Source: Geofilum rubicundum JCM 15548 (GTDB lineage Bacteria; Bacteroidota; Bacteroidia; Bacteroidales; Marinilabiliaceae). Taken from it: a stretch of DNA of 64,000 nucleotides. Location of the stretch: assembly GCF_000974365.1 (NCBI RefSeq), contig NZ_BAZW01000004.1, positions 124,001 through 188,000 of the forward strand, written 5' to 3'. Both the position numbers and the translations under genes were made by a program. Below the pieces are notes generated by a model that had not been told where the DNA came from, did not search any database, and saw only the letters and a list, made by a program, of their open reading frames with translations. Shown in pieces: positions 1-8,290 of the stretch; position 1 is the first letter of the stretch, and each line of letters opens with the position of its first letter.

Positions 1-302
1 TTGCTTACAAAAATTACAAGGACGATGTGCCTGATGTCATCAAGCAGGAGAGGGCCAATGCCATTATGGAACTGCAAAATGGCATCAGTCGCGATCATCA
101 TCATGAAAAAATTGGCCGTGTTATACGGGTCATCATCGACCGGGAGGAAAGTGGTTATTTTGTAGGCCGAAGCGAATTTGACAGTCCGGAGGTAGACCCT
201 GAAGTGCTTGTCAGTAGTTCAGTTCCTCTGGAAATAGGAGGTTTCTATCAGGTAAAGGTGACCAGTGCGGAGGATTACGATTTGCTGGGAGAAATAGAAT
301 AA
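1..302 (+). CDS. rimO: Ribosomal protein S12 methylthiotransferase RimO, C-terminal end (5' truncated by window)
   Basis: The open frame runs from the first bases of the window (first full codon at position 3) to TAA at 300-302, so the gene begins upstream. RimO is a radical-SAM enzyme that adds a methylthio group to a conserved aspartate of ribosomal protein S12. What is visible is only the tail: the linker with VKQ/IKQERANAIMELQ, typical just after the radical-SAM domain, then the TRAM domain with VIIDREESGYFVGRSEFDSP and a closing EDYDLLGEI. The stretch SPEVDPEVLV is the usual RimO (rather than MiaB) signature in this domain. No catalytic cysteines are in view because they lie upstream. 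The GTG at 27 is internal, not a start. Confidence 0.9.
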   Translation, partial: AYKNYKDDVPDVIKQERANAIMELQNGISRDHHHEKIGRVIRVIIDREESGYFVGRSEFDSPEVDPEVLVSSSVPLEIGGFYQVKVTSAEDYDLLGEIE

Positions 303-307
303 TATCA

Positions 308-336
308 ACAAGAAGGAACTTTTGCTTCCTTCTTGT
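308..336 (+). terminator. Hairpin after rimO
   Basis: An 11-bp perfect inverted repeat (ACAAGAAGGAA at 308-318, TTCCTTCTTGT at 326-336) with a 7-nt loop begins 5 nt after the rimO stop. The following T tract is poor, so termination strength is uncertain. Confidence 0.6.
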
Positions 337-383
337 CGTTAAAAAGGAATGAACATCAGTCATAAATACTATAACCATTGGGA

Positions 384-1865
384 ATGAAGCAAGTATACCA
401 AATCGTTTTTGTTGGGTTTTTACTATTCTTATCAAAGGCTGCCATCGCTCTGACGGTAGGCCATTCTTCTTTTTCTTCTTCCTCATCTTTGTCGTTTGAA
501 GACAATCATGAAGAAACGCTGGCACTGTTTATGGCCTCTGTTTTGGAAAAAAGTGGTTCTTCTCTTTTGTTAACTGATAGTTTGGTGGTTTATAATAATT
601 ATGCCAATGGAGATTCATCCAAATGGCATAAGGCCCGATACGAGTACGACCACGAAAACTTGATGGCTTCCGTGTTTTATTATAAACGCAATAATGATCA
701 AACCGACTGGGAAAGCTATCAAAAAGAAGTCTTTCAATTCAATGCCGCCATTCATCAAACCAATTTTACCCTATTTATTATAAGTGAAATTGATCCGGAA
801 TGGACAAAGCAACTACAAAGAGAATATCATTATAACGAAAATCATCAGCTTTTAGGTGTGGCTGAATTTCATTGGAATAACACAGCGTCCGACTGGGAGG
901 GCCAATGGAAGTACGAGATAGCGTATAACAGTTCACAATTGCAACAGCAACAAATCAATTATATTTGGAATGGGACCGCCAAAGTCTGGTCGCCCGTTTT
1001 AAAGCATGAATTTGAATATACCAACAATGAGTTGATTCGGAAAGTAAGTTATACCTACAATACCCAAAATTTTATTTGGGAAGGTCACCAAAAATCGGAG
1101 TACGTTCATGAGAATAATGTTTTGATGGTGCAGACCGATTATACCTGGGACCAACAGGAATCACCGGCCACATGGCTGGCCAGCAATAAAAAAGAATTTT
1201 TCTACAACGATCAGGGAGCGTTGTTTTCCTGGAAATGGTATAAATGGAACCGCAATTACTTAAAGTGGGATGAGTGGTGGAAAATAGAACAAACCGAAGA
1301 CGAGTCAACCAATACCTTTACCTGGGTGGATGCCCAATGGAGTGACCAGAATAAAGAATGGATCAACAGTTGGCGGGTGGAAAAAGTCTCAGATGCCTCG
1401 GATAAAGTCTCCGAAGAGGTAGCTTACGCCTGGAACAACACTTCAGGCAGCTGGTCGGGTATATACCGTCTGGATTTTATTTACGGTGAGGAAGAACAAC
1501 TACAATCAAGACAGGATTATTATTGGGATGCGTCCTCAAATCATTGGAATCTGAATCAAAAGCAGTTTTATTACCTGTCTGCAACGGCCTCCGGACCAGC
1601 CACCCATATAAAGCAAGAAAATGGCGGGGGGGACGATGGGTTCAGGGCATATCCCAATCCTGCACAGAGCCTTGTTTTTATTGAATCTTCTTCTGTGATT
1701 CATTCGCTTCAATTATATGCTCCGGACGGTCGCCTGCTTGAATACCATATACCCAACGACCGAAAAACAGAAATTTCCGTGCGTCATCTTCCTGCAGGGC
1801 TCTACATCATAAAAACCGGGACAGCGAACGAGACCCGGTTTTCAAAAATTATTGTAAAAAAATAG
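384..1865 (+). CDS. Secreted Trp/Tyr-rich repeat protein with T9SS C-terminal sorting domain
   Basis: Predicted 493-residue exported protein. I chose ATG 384 over the upstream TTG at 378 because it gives a clean signal peptide (MKQVYQIVFVGFLLFLSKAAIA). The body (about residues 80-400) is built from roughly eight divergent units of about 40 residues, each with an aromatic pattern of the form Y.W/F.WN.....W......E..Y, for example HWNNTASDWEGQWKYEIAY and YIWNGTAKVWSPVLKHEFEY. The last ~75 residues form a type A T9SS sorting domain: YPNPAQ start, LPAGLYIIK near the end, basic KIIVKK terminus. Proteins with this tail are exported across the outer membrane by the type IX system and anchored or released. 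I do not recognise the repeat family; it could be an adhesin or matrix protein. No catalytic motif seen. Confidence 0.85.
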   Translation: MKQVYQIVFVGFLLFLSKAAIALTVGHSSFSSSSSLSFEDNHEETLALFMASVLEKSGSSLLLTDSLVVYNNYANGDSSKWHKARYEYDHENLMASVFYYKRNNDQTDWESYQKEVFQFNAAIHQTNFTLFIISEIDPEWTKQLQREYHYNENHQLLGVAEFHWNNTASDWEGQWKYEIAYNSSQLQQQQINYIWNGTAKVWSPVLKHEFEYTNNELIRKVSYTYNTQNFIWEGHQKSEYVHENNVLMVQTDYTWDQQESPATWLASNKKEFFYNDQGALFSWKWYKWNRNYLKWDEWWKIEQTEDESTNTFTWVDAQWSDQNKEWINSWRVEKVSDASDKVSEEVAYAWNNTSGSWSGIYRLDFIYGEEEQLQSRQDYYWDASSNHWNLNQKQFYYLSATASGPATHIKQENGGGDDGFRAYPNPAQSLVFIESSSVIHSLQLYAPDGRLLEYHIPNDRKTEISVRHLPAGLYIIKTGTANETRFSKIIVKK

Positions 1866-1895
1866 GAGCGAGGCGTCCATCCATTGGAATATGGC

Positions 1896-2339
1896 CTAAG
1901 GAACTTCCCGGCGGTTTAATACCATGACCTCCTTCGTTCCATTTAAAAGAAACAGTTTTTCTTGCGTTATGCGATAGCTGGTGACCGATCCAAGCGCCTG
2001 ATGAAATTCATTTTCAGGCACCGTTTGGCAAAACATTTTCGTACTGGAAATCTCAAAGAATTGGATGGTGGCTGCCTGGCGGTCAGAACGTATTTTACCC
2101 CTAATGGAATTGCAACCATTACTTCCATTCACAGTCCGTTCTTCCGTGTCGATGACCAGGACAGGCAATCCCTGTGGAAAGGCGGCTGAAACCGTCTCGT
2201 AGCCCGTCCATTTCGCCATTTCCCAACTTCCTGAAAGTGGAGCATCCTGCGCTTCTGCGTTAATGCTTCGGGCGGTTGAACAGCCAGCTAGTACCACCAC
2301 CATAAGAAAAAGCGACCAAAAATAAAATTCATTTTTCAT
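1896..2339 (-). CDS. META-domain (HslJ-like) lipoprotein
   Basis: 147-residue lipoprotein. The N-terminus has a short hydrophobic segment ending in the lipobox VVLAGC, so the mature protein is predicted to be lipid-anchored at Cys20. The remainder matches the META/HslJ fold: SGSWEMAKWTG opening strand, then the hallmark NGSNGCNSIRGKI, and later TKMFCQ with a paired cysteine. Members of this family are small envelope proteins linked to heat-shock or stress resistance in enterics; the biochemical role is not established. It is convergent with the T9SS protein and divergent from the Na/Pi transporter. Start ATG at 2339 precedes the signal sequence directly. Confidence 0.85.
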   Translation of the reverse strand: MKNEFYFWSLFLMVVVLAGCSTARSINAEAQDAPLSGSWEMAKWTGYETVSAAFPQGLPVLVIDTEERTVNGSNGCNSIRGKIRSDRQAATIQFFEISSTKMFCQTVPENEFHQALGSVTSYRITQEKLFLLNGTKEVMVLNRREVP

Positions 2340-2367
2340 TTACTTATTATTTAGTGATTTGACTTTC

Positions 2368-2375
2368 TATATTTG
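2368..2375 (+). promoter_or_regulatory. Possible Bacteroidota -7 box (TATATTTG) upstream of the Na/Pi transporter
   Basis: TATATTTG fits the TAnnTTTG consensus and lies about 43 nt upstream of the inferred ATG at 2418. No convincing -33 TTTG at the usual spacing was found. Confidence 0.4.
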
Positions 2376-2417
2376 TTCTCAAATATATCAATTAATTTTT
2401 ACAGCTTCACCAGAGAA

Positions 2418-4057
2418 ATGGATACGGTATATATGGTTATAACCCTTTTGGTGGATTGGGTATTTTCCTGCTGGGTATGGAAATTCTGAGTTCGGGGACC
2501 AAGAAAATGGCTGGCAGTCAGTTACGGGTTATCCTGGATAAGTTTCTGAAATCAAAAACAGGCGGCCTGGGATTTGGTATTTTGCTGACCTTACTGTTTC
2601 AAAGCAGTAGTGCAGCTTCGGTTGTATTGGTAGGCTTTGTGGATGCTTCTCTGATAACATTTGCCCAAACGCTGCCTGTTCTTTTAGGAACAGGCATTGG
2701 TACCACCATTACCACACAATTAATATCCTTCAACATAGGTAACTATGCCTTGGTGTTTATAGGTATTGGCTATTTTTTGAAAGCTTTTACTAAAAACAGG
2801 TGGAGTGATGCAGGTCAAATTATTCTGGGTTTTGCCATTCTGTTTTACGGCATGAAACTAATGTCGGACGGCATGGCACCGCTGCGCGACATGCCTGGTT
2901 TTATCGACTGGATGCTGCATCTCGAAAAACCCCTGGCCGGCTTATTGGTAGGAATGGTATTTACCGCCATGATTCAAAGCAGTGCTGCGTTTATCGGCAT
3001 CCTGATTACACTGTGCAACAGTGGATTATTGACATTTGAGGCCTCTTTGCCACTTATTCTGGGAACCAATATTGGCACAACAGTCACCGCTTTACTCGCT
3101 TCCATCAATGCTTCCTATCCGGGCCGCCGCCTGGCGGTGGCCAACGCGCTATTTCGCTTTTTTGGAGCCATTCTGTTTATTGGGTTTGTCGGGTATTGGG
3201 GACAAGTCACCTATTTCCTTACGGGCGAATCTGCCGCCAACGCCCGGTTACTGGCCAATGCACATACCATTTTTAATCTCATGATGGCATTTATATTCCT
3301 GCCTTTCACCGGATTGATTGGAAGTTTGGCCACTGTGTTGGTACGAAAGCCAGCTGCCAGACAACCCGCCCATACCCTTCAGTATCTTAACAGGGAAGTG
3401 CTCAGTAGTCCCGACTTATCGCTTCCCTTTTTGCAAAGGGAGGTCCAGGATATGGGCGAGGTGGTTTACAGCATGGTAAAAGCCTCCATGCTTCCGTTTT
3501 TCAACCGGGATCCCAAAGCTTTGGATCAAATTCGAAAGTGGGAGGAGAAGGCGGATTTCTATCGGGAGGCCATCCATGCCTTCATGGTCAAAATGAACCA
3601 GACCAAACCCATAGAAGAATGGTCTGAAGATTACTATCGCATGATGCATGTGGTGAATGAACTGGAACAAATGGCCGATATCATATCGGTCAACGTTTCC
3701 CGACAGGCAGAAAAATGGCTGCAATCAAACGCAACCTTTTCACCGGAGGGCAAAACTGAATTGGAAAAATACCACCAAAGATGTTTGAAACAGCTTGAAA
3801 GAGCGCTTATTCTGATGCACAACTGGGATCCCTCCAGGGCCCTCCAAATGAAGAAAAAATACCGAAAATATGCCCTGATGGCCTTCGAAATGGAGCGAAA
3901 ACACTACAAACGCCTTTTAACGCCCAATACCACCTCTTTAGAATCCAGCAAGGTACATATGGAATTGTTGAATCTTTTGCGCATTATAAACAGCCGGGCT
4001 ACCAATTTTGGCCGCTTGGTTTTTATGGCTGAAGAATATCACCCCATGCCCGAGTAG
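2418..4057 (+). CDS. Na/Pi cotransporter family protein with C-terminal PhoU-like domain (frame break near 2450)
   Basis: Sodium-dependent phosphate cotransporter of the NptA/YjbB type, about 546 residues when repaired. The inverted duplicated transport core shows the two characteristic QSS repeats (LLFQSSSAASVVLVGF and AMIQSSAAFIGILITL) and the paired GTxIGTTxT motifs (LGTGIGTTITTQL, LGTNIGTTVTALL). Residues after ~310 are helical and PhoU-like (LEQMADIIS and similar). The long frame only begins at TTG 2456, but the ATG at 2418 in another frame reads MDTVYMVITLL, the expected first helix, and joins GGLGIFLLGME if one G is restored in TTGGTGG at 2449-2454. I therefore call one gene with a one-base deletion. 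It likely imports phosphate; the PhoU-like domain may regulate it. Confidence 0.85.
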
Positions 4058-4089
4058 AGATTCCCTGGATGAGTTAGGCCCCATTTTTG

Positions 4090-4120
4090 TTTGTAGCAGA
4101 CGGGTATTTTTTTATCTTTG
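4090..4120 (+). promoter_or_regulatory. Bacteroidota-type promoter for dnaX
   Basis: TATCTTTG at 4113-4120 matches the -7 consensus TAnnTTTG, and TTTG at 4090-4093 sits 19 nt upstream as a -33 element. The predicted transcript would start roughly 25-30 nt before the dnaX ATG at 4154. This is the best-formed promoter in the window. Confidence 0.6.
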
Positions 4121-4153
4121 TAAGGCTGCAAATCAAAGCGGCTTAAAAGCATT

Positions 4154-5846
4154 ATGGAATACATTGTTTCTGCACGAAAATACAGGCCGGGCACCTTTAG
4201 CTCGGTAGAAGGCCAGGATAACATTACCGTTACCCTTAAAAATGCCATCAAAAACCAACAACTGGCCCATGCATACCTGTTTTGCGGTCCGCGTGGTGTT
4301 GGTAAAACGACTTGTGCACGTATATTTGCCAAAACCATCAATTGCCAAAATATTACAACCGATTATGAGGCATGCAATGAGTGCCCGTCCTGTAAATCAT
4401 TTAACGAAAGTAAATCGTTTAATATCCACGAACTGGATGCGGCCAGTAATAACTCCGTAGATGATATCCGCTTGTTGATTGATAAAGTGCGCATACCACC
4501 CAGATGGGCAAGTACAGTGTTTATATCATTGACGAGGTTCATATGTTGTCACCAGCAGCTTTTAATGCCTTTCTAAAGACCCTGGAAGAGCCACCCCACC
4601 ATGCCATTTTTATCCTGGCGACTACAGAAAAACATAAAATTCTTCCTACCATCTTATCCAGATGTCAAACCTTTGATTTCAACAGAATTACCGTAGAGGT
4701 GGCTGTGGATTATCTTAAATTTGTGGCCGGTAAGGAGGGGATTGCTTTTGAAGAAGAGGCACTGAATGTTATTGCTACAAAAGCAGACGGGGCCATGCGG
4801 GACGCTTTGTCTATCTTCGATCAGATTGTGGCTTTCTCAGGAAAAAATGTCACCTATCAGCAGGTTATTGATAACCTGAATGTTTTGGATTATGACTATT
4901 ATTTCAGATTGACCGAAGCCTTTCTAAAGGAAGACACAACCAACGCACTTGTAATTTTTAACGATATATTGAGTCACGGATTTGATGGTAGTCACTTTCT
5001 TAACGGTTTAAGCAGTCATTTAAGAGATCTTATGATGTGTCGTGATGCACAAACGGTTAACCTTTTGGAGGTTGGTGCTTCTATTCGACAAAGATACATG
5101 GAGCAAGCCAAACTGTGCGATACGGAATTTCTTTATGAAGCCCTCAAAATTGCTACCAATTGTGACTTGAATTACCGGGTGGCGCGCAATAAGCGATTGC
5201 ACGTAGAATTTGGCATTATTAGCCTTTCGCGTATTTTTACGGAAAAAAAAAAGTACTTGAGCTAAAGAAGCGACAAAGAGAAAAAGCTGCCAATAAAGCA
5301 GAAAATGCCCCTTCCGTGCAAGAAGTGAAACCATCTGCTAATGGTGGTAAATTGGAGCCAAAGGCTGCCATAACTTCTTTATCCCTGAAAGATCTGATGA
5401 AGGGCAATGGTGCCTCTGTTAGCCCAACACCAGGTCAAGCTTCTCCTTCAGGTAGTGAGCCGTACATTGAAATGAATGAGCCGGTTACGCAGCAAAAGCT
5501 GATTGCTGCCTGGAGCATTTACGCCAATAAAATCAAGTCGGATAACATGCGTCTTTTCAGCATATTGACCAGTCATGCCCCTGAACTACAACAAGACCAT
5601 GTTATTTTTATAGAGCTGGCCAGTTCCATGCAGGAAGACGAATTGTTAAAGGAGAAACCGGTTATGATGACCCTCCTGAAAAAGGAATTGCAAAATAGTC
5701 ATCTTCAACTGAGAACCGCCCTAAGAAAAGATGACAGCAAAGTACCCGGAAAAGTTTTTACCGCTGCGGATAAACTGGAGGCCATGATTCAAAAAAATGC
5801 CGCCTTAGCGCTGCTAAAGCAACAATTCAACCTCGATTTGGATTGA
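4154..5846 (+). CDS. dnaX: DNA polymerase III subunit gamma/tau (two frame breaks)
   Basis: Clamp-loader ATPase that loads the sliding clamp and links polymerases at the fork. The first segment has SARKYRPGTF, the P-loop GPRGVGKTTCARIF (about residue 43) and the zinc ligands of CNECPSC. The second has the Walker B/DExx IIDEVHMLS, LEEPPHHAIFILATTE and the sensor-1 region, then domain III. The third is a lysine-rich linker and tau-type C-terminus. Segment one joins two if CCACCCAG at ~4497-4504 regains one C (giving IPPQMGKYSVYIID). Segment two joins three at the A10 run at 5243-5252. With both breaks bridged the length is 564 residues, and the total becomes an exact multiple of three. Stopping at the second break would give a gamma-like ~370-residue product ending EKKKYLS. 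Confidence 0.93.
5243..5253 (+). promoter_or_regulatory. A10-G slippery site in dnaX (candidate -1 frameshift or transcriptional slippage signal)
   Basis: Ten consecutive A followed by G. In the upstream frame the codons are GAA AAA AAA AAG, so 5247-5253 is exactly A_AAA_AAG, the heptamer used for the dnaX -1 frameshift in E. coli. The zero frame stops at TAA 5263-5265, ten nt after the site. The -1 frame continues 593 nt with the tau linker and C-terminus. I see no strong downstream hairpin or upstream Shine-Dalgarno-like stimulator. A one-base undercall of an A11 run would look the same. Confidence 0.45.
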
Positions 5847-5943
5847 TATTTTTTAACAACAGCCAACAAATTTCGCTTTTATTTGTTACAAATCTGGATA
5901 TGCAAGGAACTTTCTAAACCGAGTAATATATAATTTATAAACC

Positions 5944-7173
5944 ATGAGTAAAATAAAAGTAAAAAATCCGGTAGTAGAACTGGACGGGGATGAAATGACC
6001 CGAATCATCTGGAAAATGATTAAAGAGGAATTGATTCTTCCTTATGTTGATCTCGATATCAAATACTATGATTTAGGAATGGAGAGCCGGGATGCAACGG
6101 ATGATCAGATTACCATCGATGCTGCTCACGCCATTCAAAAGTACAATGTGGGTATAAAATGTGCCACCATCACACCTGATGAAAACAGGGTGGAAGAATT
6201 TGGTCTAAAAAAAATGTGGAAGTCCCCCAACGGTACCATCCGGAATATTTTAGGGGGTACCGTTTTTCGTGAACCCATTATTATGCAGAATGTTCCGCGA
6301 CTGGTACCCGGATGGGAACATCCCATATGCATTGGTCGTCATGCTTTTGGCGATCAGTACCGTGCCACTGATTTTCTGGTAAAAGGAAAAGGCAAACTAA
6401 CCATTACCTTCACCCCCGAAGATGGTGGCGAAGTGCAGTCTTATGATGTATATGATTTTGAAGGTGACGGTGTTGCGTTGGCTATGTATAATACCGATGA
6501 AAGTATTACAGGCTTTGCGCACAGCTGTTTTAATCAAGCCATTATGAAAAAGTGGCCCTTGTATCTTTCTACTAAGAACACCATTCTCAAGAAGTATGAT
6601 GGCCGGTTCAAAGATATTTTTGAGGACGTTTACCAAAAGCACTACAAAGGTAAATTTGAAGCGCTGGGTATCACCTATGAACATCGTTTGATTGATGACA
6701 TGGTGGCTGCTGCCCTTAAGTGGAATGGTGAATTTGTTTGGGCTTGTAAGAATTACGATGGTGATGTGCAGTCAGACACATTGGCTCAGGGTTTTGGTTC
6801 CTTGGGCTTGATGACTTCAACGCTGGTTACACCTGATGGTAAAACCATGGAAGCTGAAGCCGCTCATGGTACCGTAACGCGCCACTATCGGATGCACCAG
6901 CAAGGTAAACCAACCTCAACCAATCCCATCGCCTCCATTTATGCATGGACCAGAGGTTTGGAATTCCGTGGCAAACTGGATGGCAATCAGGAACTGATCG
7001 ACTTTGCGCACAATCTGGAGACGGTTTGTGTGGAAACCGTGGAGAGTGGACAAATGACCAAGGATTTGGCGCTGACCATTCATGGAAAGGATTTGAAAGA
7101 AGAGCACTATCTGACAACCGAAGGTTTCATGGCTGCCATCAAATCCCATCTGGATTTAAAAATGAATAAATAA
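5944..7173 (+). CDS. icd: NADP-dependent isocitrate dehydrogenase, eukaryotic-type
   Basis: 409-residue homodimeric-type isocitrate dehydrogenase that converts isocitrate to 2-oxoglutarate and CO2 with reduction of NADP. It belongs to the IDH1/IDH2-like subfamily rather than the E. coli Icd group: [15 protein letters not shown] at the N-terminus, [15 protein letters not shown], the substrate loop [20 protein letters not shown], and the cofactor region [20 protein letters not shown] with the metal-binding aspartates in [25 protein letters not shown]. Length is normal for the family and the frame is intact. It stands alone between dnaX and a convergent acyltransferase, with a terminator after it. 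Confidence 0.96.
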   Translation: MSKIKVKNPVVELDGDEMTRIIWKMIKEELILPYVDLDIKYYDLGMESRDATDDQITIDAAHAIQKYNVGIKCATITPDENRVEEFGLKKMWKSPNGTIRNILGGTVFREPIIMQNVPRLVPGWEHPICIGRHAFGDQYRATDFLVKGKGKLTITFTPEDGGEVQSYDVYDFEGDGVALAMYNTDESITGFAHSCFNQAIMKKWPLYLSTKNTILKKYDGRFKDIFEDVYQKHYKGKFEALGITYEHRLIDDMVAAALKWNGEFVWACKNYDGDVQSDTLAQGFGSLGLMTSTLVTPDGKTMEAEAAHGTVTRHYRMHQQGKPTSTNPIASIYAWTRGLEFRGKLDGNQELIDFAHNLETVCVETVESGQMTKDLALTIHGKDLKEEHYLTTEGFMAAIKSHLDLKMNK

Positions 7174-7240
7174 TTCCCGGTGACCATTCATTAATTACCT
7201 GTTTATATTACAGGTAGATAGGAACTTTAATACTGAAAAG

Positions 7241-7265
7241 AAGCCGTCCTCCAGGGCGGCTTTTT
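7241..7265 (+). terminator. Rho-independent terminator between icd and the convergent plsC gene
   Basis: A 9-bp GC-rich stem (AAGCCGTCC 7241-7249, GGGCGGCTT 7254-7262, one G-T pair) with a 4-nt loop and a T tract through 7265. A-rich sequence on the other side suggests it may act on both strands. Confidence 0.85.
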
Positions 7266-7269
7266 GTAT

Positions 7270-8013
7270 TTAAGCCTGTCCCAGTTCCCGCTTAATCATC
7301 TGTTCACATTCTTTCACCAACTCCTCGGCAGGCCGACCGGCAGGATCGATAGGGTCTAATACCTTATAAGTCAACTTGACACCAACCTGGAGCGGAAAAT
7401 ACCCCCTTTTCATCAATTCAGCGTGACCATTGATGACAAAGGGAACAATCAGAGAGGAGGGAGCAGCTTTCAGCAAAGACTTGATGCCTGCCGATTGAAA
7501 TGGTTTCACTTGCCCGTCCCTGCTGCGGGTTCCTTCGGGATAGATGCATACAGCATAATTATTCGCTTCGATGTATTTTCCCAGCCGAATGATCTCCCGA
7601 ATGGCCTGTCCGCCGTTTTTGCGGTCAATTAAAGCCGATCCACTATGACGAAGGTTATATGAAATACTGGGGATACCTTTTCCCAGTTCAATTTTCGAGA
7701 CAAATTTTGGGTGCCAGTCGTCAAACCCATGCACAAAGGCTTGTATGTCGAAAAAACTTTGGTGATTCGAGGCAACAATTAACGGTCGGTTGTGTGGCAA
7801 TTTTTCAAAACCTTCAAAGTTTACTCTGGCTCCAACAAGGAACAAACTTCTGGCCAAAAAGAAATTCATAGCGCCGACACTTTTCTTGTGGGCGTCATAG
7901 CCACCCAGACGTCGGGCAATGACTTGAATGGGATGAAAAATCGCTAAAAAAAAGCCAAAAGCTAAATAATAGATAGGTGTCAAAAGGTATCCTGCCAATA
8001 AACGCATAAACAT
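7270..8013 (-). CDS. 1-acyl-sn-glycerol-3-phosphate acyltransferase (PlsC family)
   Basis: 247-residue membrane-associated acyltransferase that transfers an acyl chain to lysophosphatidic acid in phospholipid synthesis. The N-terminus carries a hydrophobic helix (LLAGYLLTPIYYLAFGFFLA). The catalytic HX4D motif is NHQSFFD at about residue 82, and the glycerophosphate-binding block is YPEGTRSRDG near residue 158, followed by IVPFVINGHAE. A second paralogue lies at 56810-57553 in this window. Which one is the housekeeping enzyme cannot be decided from sequence; one may acylate ornithine or another headgroup lipid. Start ATG at 8013; the second in-frame ATG is two codons in. Confidence 0.88.
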   Translation of the reverse strand: MFMRLLAGYLLTPIYYLAFGFFLAIFHPIQVIARRLGGYDAHKKSVGAMNFFLARSLFLVGARVNFEGFEKLPHNRPLIVASNHQSFFDIQAFVHGFDDWHPKFVSKIELGKGIPSISYNLRHSGSALIDRKNGGQAIREIIRLGKYIEANNYAVCIYPEGTRSRDGQVKPFQSAGIKSLLKAAPSSLIVPFVINGHAELMKRGYFPLQVGVKLTYKVLDPIDPAGRPAEELVKECEQMIKRELGQA

Positions 8014-8290
8014 ACATTTTTAAAAACGTGTAAAAAAACAACAAAAGCCTCATTTCTGCAAGCGCCTGACCAATAAAATTAACTGTTTGGCCGACATAAA
8101 TCATATCCAGAGGTTTCTACTCAGTCAACCATGTTCAAACTGGGCTAATTTAAAATCAAAACAAAAAAGGACACATTCCTTATAATTTTAAAGGTAATTG
8201 ACATATCAATAGATACTTTTAATTATTTTTAAAAGTTTTGATAAAGTTTACTGCATAAGCATTCATTTACTAATTTAAGAAAACCTCATT

